Part shown: in pieces, positions 23,523 to 34,096 of the stretch | How the letters are laid out: each line of letters starts with the position of its first letter | Position numbering within the stretch: the first letter of the stretch is position 1 | Origin: Priapulus caudatus | Lineage: Eukaryota; Priapulida; Priapulimorpha; Priapulimorphida; Priapulidae | Assembly (NCBI RefSeq): GCF_000485595.1 | Contig: NW_014577137.1 | Span: 450,574 to 484,756 of the forward strand | Direction: 5' to 3' | Length of the DNA: 34,183 nucleotides | Program-made: the position numbers and the translations under genes | Notes under the pieces: model-generated | The model's database searches: none | The model's input: only the letters and a program-made list of their open reading frames with translations | What the model was told of the DNA's origin: nothing

Positions 23523-24390
23523 ACACACACACAACACACACACATTTCCGTCGATCGCGTAGCATAATAATTAGCTGTATGTGTAACGAAAGAATCCGTC
23601 TAACGTCGAAATTGCCGTCTCCTATATTGTATTTACACGATATTTGTCGCGCGTATCGTCTGCGAGTGTATGTAATCGAGAGATGCTCGGCGGCCGCCGC
23701 TCTGATCGCTACATGACCCCTCTGCCGCGCAGCGGTAGCGCCGAAGCCCCGCAAGTAATCTCTAATCAAGGCGAATGCGTGACTTGTTGCCTGTGTTAAA
23801 TAAGACGATCAACCTTAATTGTGCATTTCAGTCCGCCACCATACTCAACTACAGCGTAACTGAGCGCTGTCATCGTTTGTGTTTTTCTCTCGCATTATTC
23901 TCGCCACACTCTTCTCTCTTCATCTATATATGCTATATAATATTAATGATATATATATAGGACCTATTATATTATATATTATATATATATATACTATCTA
24001 TATAGTCACGGCACGTCAGTCTGTCGTCAAATTAAAAGCAGTAGTAGCTGACATATTTTGTCACACTTCGTCTGAAGTTTATGTGGCGTAGTCTAGGATG
24101 TTATGCTTCACATGATATTGATCGGTAGTATCCTGGTCTGCGTACGCCGCTGACGCTGTGGTCTGATTGAGAGCCAGCATTATCATTCGATGATCAGTTG
24201 CCGATGATGCCCACGAGCGTTCCACGGGCTAATTCGCCTACACGTTCCTAATCTTAGATTTATTGCCACATCTGAACCATAGACGCGCAATTGATGTCGA
24301 GATTTTTATTTTTTCAGTAAACATGCTGAATAGGAGTTAACGATGTAGATGTACCATAAAAGTGGCTAACACGAAGAGCTATATGCATGT
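21794..24390 (+). repeat. Segment B', second copy of segment B with an insertion
   Basis: A direct copy of about 14550-16600: ATACAT tract, CCGCAGCCGTCGACGG block, CA tract, GTCGATCGCGTAGC block, and an (AT)n end. It differs by many small indels and carries a 507-bp insertion at 22973-23479 that the first copy lacks. It is directly joined to receptor-proximal intron sequence on its right. Confidence 0.85.
22973..23479. mobile_element. hAT-like non-autonomous insertion, 507 bp
   Basis: The left end CAGGCCGTAAGCCAGGG and right end (reversed) CAGGCCGTAGCCACTTTG resemble the CAGG-x-CGTAGCCA terminus of many hAT elements. The segment is absent from the matching position of the first B copy (about 15680), so it behaves as a discrete insertion. 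The interior is GC-rich with poly-C runs before each end. The proline-rich frame at 23137-23562 reads into the flanking AC repeat and is not convincing as a gene. The flanks are AC repeats, so no target duplication can be read. Confidence 0.65.
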
Positions 24391-24779
24391 ATATATATAT
24401 ATCTATATCTATATCTATATATGTGTATGTATCGCATAGATATCAGAAATATTTCAGATTTAATCGTGTATATCTCATGGATTAAATACAGCATCATAGT
24501 CATCGGCTGAAACAGAAAACTGCAGACGCGCTCTCATCGGAATCTCAAGCGAGATTTAAATATCGTATTCCCGTTCACATTATAATGGGTACGGAGCTAC
24601 ATTGCTATGTGGCAAAAAAGCTGTGAAGCAAGAATTTTGCGGGTCAAAACCAGTGTTTGCGTGATAACTCCGTAGCAAGTGCTCAGATGACATTGCTACG
24701 TTTCAGGTACTATCAAAATAAATAATTGTAATAATTAACTAAAAAAATACGCCAATAACATTTGCCATGTCAAAACTAC
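24391..24779. other. Receptor intron sequence adjoining a donor site
   Basis: It begins with (AT)n and ends at the GT of the donor at 24779-24778. On the minus strand an acceptor-like TTTTCTGTTTCAG occurs near 24515, but the following codons do not match the expected end of the ligand-binding domain. Confidence 0.4.
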
Positions 24780-25163
24780 CTTTAAATGTGACATTCTTGA
24801 GATATTTAGTCAGAGTGGCGACGTTTATGTCGTGCATTTCCGCACACATGCCACGTTTCACTCCGCACACTACGCGATGCATGTCCTTCAGCGCATGCGC
24901 AATGGCGTACACCGCGTCGTAGATGAAGTGCAGATAGAGGGCGATAGTGTTGTTGAAAGTCTCGTTGCTTGTGCACGTCCTGGAGTAGCTGTTGAATGGC
25001 GTCACTGGCTCGCCGACGTAGCGGCACTGGAACTCGCTCTCCCAGTATTCCTTGAACCAGGGATTGTGCTTCTCAGAATGGTTGTCAGGACGCAGACGCG
25101 TGAAGTAGTTGGCGAAGCCCGGTAGGGTGCGCGCAAGAGGCTGCACGGTGATGGCACCGTCCA
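24780..25163 (-). CDS. mGluR: mGluR-family GPCR, ligand-binding domain exon (lobe 2 to lobe 1 return)
   Basis: The exon encodes 127 full codons beginning DGAITVQP and ending KYLKNVTFK. The acceptor is a clear pyrimidine tract, CTTTCTTTTGTCGTCAG, just upstream of 25163. The donor is AAAG|GTAGT at 24780/24779. Both junctions are phase 1, so the exon is symmetric. Family motifs are NPWFKEYWESEFQC, IYDAVYAIAHALKDMH and the cysteine pair CGVKRGMC. N-glycosylation sequons are visible at NHS, NET, NNT and NVT, which fits an extracellular domain. It joins exactly to the exon at 25813-25950 to give LESTVDGAITV. The lysine expected in the block after CxxM, just before the Leu (KL or KKL in vertebrate paralogues), is Thr here. 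The next exon downstream, which should finish this domain, was not found. Confidence 0.95.
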
Positions 25164-25812
25164 CTGACGACAAAAGAAAGCTAGATGTGATATATTTATA
25201 TATATTTATATATTCACATATATAACAAGAATTATAAAGAGCAAGAATTAGATTTGACTGATGAAATAAATAAAATTAGCTGCATTTTCGGAACGTTCTT
25301 TTTCTTTATTGAATTCCCATGGGGCGCTTAGAGGAATAGACAAGTCTCTCGTTTCAATAACGCGGTCAGTGGCGCGCTGAATTCACTGTTTTGCCGAATG
25401 TTGCTTCGCCAACCATTATCCAGAGAATTAGGGATACAAGCCGAATACGTTATAGCAAACTGCGGTGGTGTATTACCAGAGAACACGCGGGAAAGCATTT
25501 TCTGCTGAGAATGCCGATTTGTGCTTATCAGTGAAATCGCGTTAGCAGTGATCGTAGCGTTGGGATGATATTGACAAGGTGCTATCCTAACGCTGCAGCG
25601 ATATGCGGCTTGTTCTGTGGCCAGACTTTTTGGATGAGCTCTTGCCAGTCACCATATTACTTTGTAGTTTAACAGTACAGTGATCGTCCACGGGCAATTT
25701 CGTGTAGCAATGTGTCTGTGACGCTGACGCCCGTTGTCAGAAACAAAATTACTCTTAACATTATCTTTGACTTTACAATGTTTCTGACGTAGGGGGCGGG
25801 GGGCGGTATTAC
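25164..25812. other. Receptor intron between two ligand-binding domain exons
   Basis: A 649-bp intron on the minus strand from GTAATA (25812) to GTCGTCAG (25164), phase 1. No repeat or second gene seen. Confidence 0.85.
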
Positions 25813-25950
25813 CTGTGCTCTCCAACCCGTCGACAACGCTCGTGCGGCTGCTCCAGCCGTCACTGCCTATCCACGTGAAATTCGCTCTCACTCGGTGCGC
25901 GGCGGCCATCAATCTCCGAGCTTGCTGCATATCGACGAAGGCAACAACAA
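25813..25950 (-). CDS. mGluR: mGluR-family GPCR, ligand-binding domain exon (SDGW motif)
   Basis: A 138-base exon with 45 full codons that reads VVAFVDMQQARRL through FTWIGSDGW to VVDGLEST. The acceptor has a long pyrimidine run ending CGCCGCAG before 25950. The donor is ACAG|GTAATA at 25813/25812. Both ends are phase 1. The first split codon joins with the G that ends the exon at 27748 to give Val, making the family-typical VVV beta strand. The Asp of SDGW aligns with the aspartate that binds the ligand alpha-amino group in mGluRs (Asp318 in mGluR1), so the amino-acid-binding core appears kept. A sequon is present at ANFT. Confidence 0.95.
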
Positions 25951-27747
25951 CTGCGGCGACAGAGAAGAAGAAAAAGAAGGAGAGTTCGTGTACAGCGAAA
26001 TTCGAGAACGTTAACGATACAGTGCATACAGAAGAGTTCTTAAAGATATTACGCATGTTTCATGCTATACATATTCACTTGTTTCGAATACTCACAGTTG
26101 GCGAAATTTTAAATTAAAAATTAAAAATTTTTAAAATTAAAATATGCACAAAATTGAATAGTGTTTCGCTATAAGATGCCCATAGCTTCCTCATAACGCT
26201 TCCTTATAACGCTAGATTATCCAGCCAGGCCATCATGTGAACAGCGGGATACCCACGCACCTGTTTCCCACAAATATACGCGCGTTTTACCGTCGTTGTA
26301 ATTTCAAATAAAGATCTCACACATAAGCATACGCGTATAGTAAGTAGACTGAGGACGGCAGGTAGATTGATGACCTTAGTAGATTATGTTGGTCGTCGGG
26401 CGAGCCCTGCCTGAGTGTACAGCGCTATCGCAAAATCATTACATTGTTAATCACTTAGTTAAAGACATGGAATTACTGTCAGCGGCAAGCATTTAAATAC
26501 TGGTCTAGGGACCCCAATTGCTATTGATTATCAACTAACCGAATATAAATCATTGATAATTTAAGAGAAATACCGACAGACTATCGGATTGCTTATATCC
26601 TTTGACGCAACGTGACACGCTAGGGCGAGCGTTTTCATACGCGTTCATTATTTCTTTCTTTCGTCTTTTCGAATTTTATTTTGCGGTTTTGGTGAGAAAC
26701 TAAATCTTTAAACGTTTTTGGCTAGGTCGAATGTGGGTTTATGAAAGCGATAAGGCAGCGTTAAACCAACACAAACGTTTCATCGGCCTAAACCTTTGCC
26801 GCAAATTATTTTTAGCGTGGGATCTGAAATACGATTAACCCGAGTTTCATTAAATAAAATCTAAGTCGAGTGCATCAGTTTCGATTGTTATTATAAGGAG
26901 CACCCTGCTCACTCACCCAAATCGCTCACTTGTCTTGACATTCACTATTGCAGCACGTTAAGCCAACACGTCGACCAATTCACTACAAATCCAAAAACCT
27001 CACTAATTTACTGATTCATTAATTTACTAATGAACAAATTCTACCATTTCATTAATTCATCAATTCGATAATTTACTAATTCGCCAATTCCCTGTCGTTT
27101 GGTACGCATCGCGCCAGATCATAATATAAATGTTACATAATAATAGCATTATTAAGTTTAATGTTTGCAGGCTATATATCGCAGCAGCTGCTGACTGACG
27201 GAGCGAGTTTGAAGGCAGATCTAATTCAGATCTAATGCTTCTAGCTGACATTTCACGACAGCCATATGATCACAGACGTGACAGCGGCGGTTCGTGAAAT
27301 TCATTAGCAGCGAGCAGCATGCCCACCACAATCACGGCAAATGTGATTTGCACTCAATAATTGTATTAGTGAAGCGCACCTGAGCGCGCACACACACACA
27401 CGCACGCACGCACGCACGCACACACACACGGCACATATAGCAGTATATTATACAGACAGAAATCAAGCAGAAGGACACAGCTATAGGTACACGGAATCAA
27501 TAGTCAGCCATACTGCCGACTGATCACAGCTGTTATATACCTACTTTTCGCTTGGCGTGGGTGCATGGCTACTACCTGCGCGAGAAGTGCCGTTGGCTCT
27601 GAGTCGTTGGCTACAGGTGTAAGGATGCGCTTCCATATAACATTAATCTTTCGAGGATGCCATCGATGGATGGGCGAAAATGCTGCTATTTAAGGCTACC
27701 GATGCGCCGGTGAGTACCGGACGTGAGGGAACGCTGCTTGCAATTAC
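25951..27747. other. Receptor intron between two ligand-binding domain exons
   Basis: A 1797-bp intron on the minus strand from GTAATT (27747) to CCGCAG (25951), phase 1. It contains a degenerate ATTAATTCATTAATTTAC-type repeat at about 26995-27090 and an (ACGC)/(AC)n microsatellite at 27388-27432. Confidence 0.85.
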
Positions 27748-27953
27748 CGTTAGCTTTCGGATTGCTTTTTAGCTTCGTGATGATGTAATCGTAGGCGTCG
27801 TCTACGACGTCTTGCACCGCCTCCTTCTGCAGACGCTGAGTAACACCGAAGCAGACGTCATGTTCGAACGACAGCTTCTCTAGCTCCTGGAATCCCTTGA
27901 TCCCGTAATTTGAGTCGTCGTACACCGCAGACACATAAGTCCAGTTAAACTCC
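27748..27953 (-). CDS. mGluR: mGluR-family GPCR, ligand-binding domain exon (FNWTYVSAV)
   Basis: A 206-base exon: one base, 68 codons and one base. It encodes EFNWTYVSAVYDDSNYGIKG and continues to KLKSNPKAN. The block W-x-Y-V-S followed by NYGIKG is the classic mGluR start of lobe 2. The Tyr of NYG aligns with the ligand-contacting Tyr236 of mGluR1, and the Cys of HDVC is the conserved lobe 2 cysteine. The acceptor is TCTGTCTTACGCACAG before 27953 (phase 2, so the preceding residue is split and ends in G, probably Arg). The donor is AACG|GTAATT at 27748/27747 (phase 1). The exon upstream, encoding the start of the domain and the signal peptide, is not visible before the window end and is presumed to lie beyond 34183. 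Confidence 0.93.
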
Positions 27954-29416
27954 CTGTGCGTAAGACAGAATTGATCGGTGATTACCGATTAGCGAGTTTT
28001 AATGTGTGATATGGTCTCGTGCGGTAAAGTGGATGGGATATTAAAAGGAAATTATTGATTATCGCTTGTTTATAATGAGTTCATGTAATAAAATCAATAG
28101 GTTATTCAATACGAACCATCGATTATCGATCAGTTATATTAGCTGCTTGTGCGCGGGACATAATTTGTGGGAAATGCAATTATGAATTATCGTTTGCTGT
28201 TATTATTGAGCTCTATTTAATAATACGGATCGGAACAGGTTATAGGTCAATTTGGGCCGATACAGAGGATTAACAGTTTAGCTATGAATTTGAATTAACT
28301 CTATAACGATGTAAACATAAAATAAGGCATGTAGCTATTGATTGTTTCCCAAAACGGGACATACGTGAGGCATATACGTGACTAGACGTTTTTACGTCAT
28401 CATGATTTGTGTGGTGCAGCAGGCTACAGTTCATTAATAAAACGTATTAGAAAATTTGGAACAGCATTCACTCAAATTAAAAATAATCCTAATAAGTTCT
28501 TTAATATTAAAAAAATCAAGAATTTTTCTCTACTGTAATTTTACCCGCTGTCGACGTATATAGTTGTTGTTAAGCAATTTAATTTGCATTCGTTGCACAC
28601 CAGCGTACGACAACGAGCTAATTATAACGGGTCAAATACCTCGGAATCAAGGAAGGAATGAGGATGGAGCACATGCCAACGAACCGCCCAATTTTGTGAG
28701 AGACAGTCAAAATGCTGAGAGTGCAGCCTATTAAGAGATGACACATGATTGATGCCCGTCGCATCTAACAAGCCACTGGTGCATATACTCCTATCGATTC
28801 TGCATAATACCAACCTGCCCTTTTACATGCGTCCAATTATATTTCTTTCAAGATATGATTTCATACATTTCCCAATTAGTAACAAAGAAGGAAATGGGAA
28901 CAGTAACAGGAAGAGATCGAGCGAGGGAGGGGAAGAAACAGAGATGACAGGGACAGCATAAATAGCTAGAAACCGAACCAGAGGCAACTGCAGATTTTTA
29001 TAGAAGGAACGGTTCCTCAAACGGGAATATAATAAATATTATGTTATAGTAGATTTTATACATTTACCCTAACCTACAACACATGTACAGCTAACAAAAA
29101 CAAAAATGCCTGGAGGTCCCGTATAGGCATCTCATCGGTGACTAATATCAATTAATAGTCACACAACATGCAAGTGTGTGGTTTAAATTGAAGTTTAAAT
29201 ATAATTAAACCAACCAGAGAGCTAAAATTTAACTCTTCCAGTTCGGTCCAAATGAACTCTGTTCCGTATTTCCGTTCTATTTAGCAACGCGAACGAACTG
29301 AATGACGTCAGAGTTCAAATAGAAAGTGTTTAAAAACTCACTAGCGAACTAACTATAATCACGCACTTCGAGCTCCTCTCGACACAGTCCAAAGGGTAAT
29401 AGAGTCTTTAAAGACA
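27954..29416. other. Presumed receptor intron, no recognised features
   Basis: AT-rich, with no exon for the preceding part of the ligand-binding domain on the minus strand. A frame at 28622-28813 has no recognisable domain. A purine-rich patch (GGAAGAGATCGAGCGAGG) lies near 28905-28950. Confidence 0.4.
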
Positions 29417-29888
29417 CTAAAGCACAACGCACACATCCGAGCGAAACACCTGAACGTGGAGCAAAAACGTGTTTCGCTCGATGTTCGTGGCTGTGTGCGG
29501 ATTCCCGAAACAAAAAACATTGCTCAGCTGAGCGTGTTCGCGCTGAACAAGCAATGTTGATTCGCGACGTGTTTTTCGCGCTGAGCGTTACGTTTGCTGC
29601 GGGTGTGTGCGTCAACTCGTTCTGGCTACACAGCGAAAGCGGCAGCAGACGGTCCTCCAATGCAATTTCTTAAAAATATGCAACATGACACACAAATTGG
29701 ATGTCGATTGGATGGCTATTTTGATGTCAATGTGACAGCGGCGCTGTACGCGTGTTAATCTGTATGTTTTGCTCAGCTGTGTGCTGTGTCGGTGTGGGTG
29801 TGTCGCTTAGCTGCGGCCGAGCAGAAGCGAAACGCTGGAAAAACTTAAATTTTCCCGATTTGCTTCGGGTGTGTGCGCGCAGGCTTAG
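29417..29888. mobile_element. MITE with CTAA..GCACAC inverted ends, 472 bp
   Basis: The left end CTAAAGCACAACGCACACAT and right end (reversed) CTAAGCCTGCGCGCACACAC are inverted, and both continue CCGA-GC-AAA. Inside are further GAGCGAAAC/GTTTCGCTC inversions and CTCAGCTGAG. It is similar in style to the Harbinger-like elements at 9835 and 10680. A 103-codon minus-strand frame here (29349-29660) is best explained by the element, not a gene. Confidence 0.55.
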
Positions 29889-30103
29889 GATGAGATGAAT
29901 AATCTCATGATAATGATTTTATGAAAGGACTACTGCCATATTGGCCATAACACTTTTCAATGCGAAGTTTTCGTGTAGGTTAGTACTGCGTGAGGGGCCT
30001 GGTATAGATAACTTAAAGCAGTTTGCCTTAGTAAGATTTTAGCGTTTTAATATACTCCCGGCTACTAACTGCTGCTAGCTGGTGCTGCTGCTAACTAGCT
30101 ACT
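29889..30103. other. Short unremarkable stretch ending in CTG/CTA runs
   Basis: Ordinary sequence followed by CTGCTGCTAGCTGGTGCTGCTGCTAA-type runs just left of the foldback element. Confidence 0.4.
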
Positions 30104-31433
30104 ACTATAATTAGGTTTATCAGGACAAATACCCGGGCCTGAAGGGCATAATCACCGCCGGGACAATTACGTCCCGACGATTCTACCCCGCCATGCATTC
30201 ACCCGCGCCGGACAATTACTACTCCGGACAATACGCCCCCGGAGGCATTCACCCCCGACATTTACCCCGCCGGACTCACCCCCCCGCGGACATTTAACCC
30301 CCGCGACAATTACCCCCCGTACATTTACCCCGCTGACATTTATAGCGACCGACATTCCCCGCGGACCGTTTACCCCCGGAGAATTAAACCCCCGGACATT
30401 TTAACCCCGTGGTATACATTTAGAGGAGGAGTTTAGAGGACGATGGAGGATAAGTAGTGAAGGACGAAAAAGTAGGAAGGGAAAAGGAGGAGGTAGAGGA
30501 GTAAGAGGAGGTGCAGTGGTGTCCGAGGGCGGAGGAAGATGAGGAGGGGAGAAAGTGATGAGGAGGAGGTAGAGGAGGAGGTAACGGCGTATCTCCTCTA
30601 GCCTCCTCGCTCTGCTTCCTCTCTCTCTCCTCATGCCTGCCACTTCGCTTCTCCACGCTGCCGCCTGCGCTCCTCGCACCTATCCGCGCTCCTCTTACCA
30701 CCACATTCCGTGCCACGGTTGCTCCGCCGCGCCTCTTTCCTCCAGCTCCTTTCCTCCTTTCTCCTGCCTTCCTCCTCCACCTCCTCTCGCTGCTTCTCCT
30801 CCTCTACTCCTCTCCTCCTGCTCCGTCCTCCTCTCCGTCTCCCCTCTTCTGCCTCGCTCTACCTTCTCCCTCCTCCTCCTCCACCACGTTCTCCCCACGT
30901 TCTCCCGCCTCATCCTCCCTCAACTCCTCTCTTTCTCGCTCCTCCTCCTGCTTCCTCTCTCTCCTCCTGCTCCTCGCTCTCTCCTCGCTCCTCCTCCAAC
31001 TGCCTCTCTATTCTTCTGCCTCCTCCTCGCTCTCCTCTATCCGTCTCCGCTGGCCCCTCCTCTACCGTTCGCTCCCCCCTCCTGCCTCTACCACTTGCTC
31101 CCACGCTTCTCTCTCCTCCTGCATGCTTCCACACCTTCCTCCTCGCTGCGTATCTGTCGCCTGTATCACATGTTCAAACCAATGAATAATATATGCACCA
31201 GGATGGATTAAATTGTCGGGGGGTAAATGTCCGGGGGGTAAATGGTCATTGGGAGGGGGGTAATTGTCCGGGGTAAGATGTACGGGGGGTAATATGTCGG
31301 GTCGGGGATTTATTGTGCGCGGGTGTAATTGTGGGTGTGAATGGATGGGGATATATTGTCCGGGGGTAATTGTCGCGGGTAATTATTGCGGGGGTGGAAT
31401 TGTCCGGGAGTATTTATCCTAGAAACTATAATT
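30104..31433. mobile_element. Foldback transposon with minisatellite arms and 9-bp duplication
   Basis: The element is 30113-31424 (1312 bp). ACTATAATT flanks it on both sides (30104-30112 and 31425-31433). The left arm is an array of short units such as CCCCGGACATTTACC and CCGGACAATTACCCC (30130-30415). The right arm is the inverted array, GGGGGGTAAATGTCCGGG and variants (31215-31410). The outermost parts are related inversions, TTTATCAGGACAAATACCC on the left and TTCTAGGATAAATACTCC read from the right. The core changes from purine-rich GGAGGA (30420-30600) to pyrimidine-rich CTCCTC (30600-31150), so the core also folds back. Long Ser/Pro/Leu frames in it (30633-31211 and others) are by-products of the repeats. 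No transposase is present. A 9-bp duplication would suit a Mutator-like transposase. Confidence 0.75.
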
Positions 31434-31618
31434 CTTATTATTATTACTACTAACTAACTACTACTACTACTACTACTGACTACTAACTATAGTCTTAATA
31501 CCAGCAGTAAGATAATATATTAGGATATATTATATAATATATCGCTATATTATCTTACTCTGGCTACTATACTCTACTATACTAACTATAATACTACTAC
31601 TGACTAACTACACTAGCT

Positions 31619-31687
<69 letters not shown>

Positions 31688-31790
31688 GACTACGACCACG
31701 ACCACGACTACTACTACTACTACTACTACTACTACAAACACGACTACGGCTACTACTATATACTATTAATCATTACTCGTATCTTAGCAC
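31434..31790. repeat. (CTA)n-rich triplet tract
   Basis: Imperfect CTACTAACTA runs from 31450, then about 120 bp of almost pure ACT/CTA (31618-31690), GAC variants, and more CTA to about 31760. It lies directly right of the foldback element. Confidence 0.9.
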
Positions 31791-33680
31791 TAATATCTTG
31801 TTGTTGCAGGCGCCACACAGTGGTCTGGCGGCACACCTATCGGCTGACTTATCTCTCCCACAATACATGACAAAAACTGATTCAGTCATTCCGAAGAAAT
31901 ATGAGCCCGCCTTCGGCATACTGCTGCTCTCGGTTGGGGGGGGGAGGGAGGGGGAGGAGGAGAAGGGGTAAATGCGTATTGCTTGTTCGACGTTAATAAG
32001 CCGCCGTTCACGCGTCGTTGTCCGTATTTTATTTCCGAATGACGCTCAGGTAATCGCATGCCAACGACGGGAAAAAACATAAAATAAACATTAACGCGGT
32101 GACGTTTTTTCTTTTATTCGCGTGTCATTAAGAGCGTAGCGTCGCCCCGTGATCGGATCCGATTACTGGCGCCATCTAGCATTAACCGCAATCGAATAAT
32201 ACTAATTCCGCGACGATGGGTAGCAGTTTCTGACGACATGAACCGTCTATTACGGAGAAGGTATTCATTATTTTCGCGGGTGAATACGTCGAAGGAATAC
32301 GGGCCTAATTCGAGTCACGTGCACGATTATTTGCCAAGTGACACCCACAAAGTTCTAGAATTTAAACGTTGGGGGGGGGGGTAAATATCAGGTGAGCAAA
32401 TCTCGGGTGAGCATATGTAGCATGACATCGAGACAGGAACGGAAACCACTAAGGAGAGGAGGAGAATGAGGAGTAGGGAGGAGGGAGCGGAAAGCAGGAG
32501 AAGGAAGGAGGATGGAGAAGGAAGTGGGAGGCTACTAAAGTACCCACTGTTATACTTCTACCACTGAAATCTCTCACTCAGCAAGAAAGCGACAAACACT
32601 GTAACATGTCAGGTGAGTGCAGGAAGAAAAAAAGAGGAGGAGAAAGAATGAGGAGGTAGGGGACGGAAAGGGGAATTATGTGCATCACGGCGTTGAGCAC
32701 TGCGCGTTATTGACTTGCTCAGGTACCTTGTTTGCTTAATCACTAATTAACGTCACACGGCATTGGCAATTCAATAACTAAACAAATACTTCCTCTATAT
32801 TTATAATACGGTTCGAAGCACTGACTGGCTTGACGATAAATTCCACAAAGCGATTGTTTGGGTTATAATGTGTGATTTTGTAATCAAAAGTAGTACGCAC
32901 TTAAAGGCCAATAACTTAAAATTATTATCTCTGAAGTAAAGCATAAAACAGAAAAAATGTAGACAACTTATGTCCCACCTATTAGCAGATATATTAATAA
33001 TTACTCCAACATAAAAACTATCACAAATTCATTCTGTTGTAGGTTACAAAATATCAACTGAACAACAAACTTGAACCTATATTCGTAATAACGCCAATGA
33101 AATTTTAACATGGTACCCAAATACAAGTGCGTTTCTTTTTGTGTGCTATGAAAACATGCGCCTTTTCGTTGTATCAAAGCTCATGCAATATATAAAAAAC
33201 ATGCAAACATTTACTTTTACACTTCATAACTTCATGCACATTATGGTTTATTCAAAAATTTAATGCGTTTATGAATGGATCATTATATGTACTAAACTAT
33301 AAATGCAAGGCAGTTAGATTATATATTTGGACTAAAACTGAGCATGCGCATCGGAGACGCAACGCAGCGTACGGCGGTGGCATTTGCGCAGGACTCTCGT
33401 GAGATAATTCCGAGAATCATATGCTGTCACCATTCTTGGCATTTATCTACTAAACGTGACGGCATTACGCTGTCTGAAATGCATTACGCGGATGTTAGAC
33501 GTGCATGCATGGTGTGCGTGCATGTGCATGCGTGTGCGAGTGCGCGTGTGTGTTGGGGTGGGGCATATATATGGTACGTCCAACATGTATGGCTAGCAGA
33601 TCGATTGCTGTTTGACGCTTGTCTAACAGCCGTAAATCAATGTGACCTAACACACACCACGCGGCTTATGCGCTTTAATT
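31791..33680. other. Sequence without recognised gene, purine-rich patches
   Basis: G-runs followed by GGTAAAT occur at 31936-31972 and 32371-32386 and resemble units of the foldback arms. GGAGGA-rich patches lie at 32450-32530 and 32625-32665. The part from 32680 to 33330 is plain AT-rich. A GTGCATGC/TGTGCG alternating tract lies at 33500-33555. The 119-codon frame at 33344-33703 has no recognisable domain. Confidence 0.4.
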
Positions 33681-33690
33681 ATATATATAT

Positions 33691-34039
33691 TAGCTTAGCT
33701 TGAACGGACGATGGTTGGTAGCCAACTATGACATCGCGATAATCATAGCCCATGATATCGAACCGCGGTCACAAACAACATGCACGTCCCTGCACCACTA
33801 AAGTCGTTTGTTAACTGGATCCTGGTGGACACACAACGATATTTATATATATATATATATATTATTAAATATATATATATATATATATATATATTAGCTT
33901 AGCTTGAACGGACGTTGGTTGGTGGCCAACTATGGCATCGCGATGATCATAGCCCATGATATCGAACCGCGGTCACAAACAACACGTCCCTGCACCACTA
34001 AAGTCGTTTGTTAACTGGATCCTGGTGGACACACAACGA

Positions 34040-34060
<21 letters not shown>
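33691..34060. repeat. Tandem duplication, 204-bp period, bordered by (TA)n
   Basis: Copy 1 starts at 33691 and copy 2 at 33895 with TAGCTTAGCTTGAACGGACG. Both run through CATAGCCCATGATATCG and end GGACACACAACGATATTTAT into (TA)n. They are nearly identical apart from a few substitutions and a 4-base deletion in copy 2 (ATGC lost before ACGTCCCTG), so the duplication is recent. Confidence 0.95.

Positions 34061-34096
<36 letters not shown>

Noticed and set aside
23137-23562. 141-codon Pro/Arg-rich frame in the hAT-like insertion
   Set aside because: It reads through the element end into the AC repeat, and a mirrored frame is open on the other strand. No transposase motifs.
24470-24600. Possible short exon on the minus strand after TTTTCTGTTTCAG
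   Set aside because: The codons following the acceptor hit a stop quickly and do not resemble the end of the ligand-binding domain in the required phase.
30633-31211. 192-codon Ser/Leu/Pro-rich frame and overlapping frames
   Set aside because: They come from the CTCCTC core of the foldback element. Several frames are open on both strands at once, as expected for low-complexity DNA.
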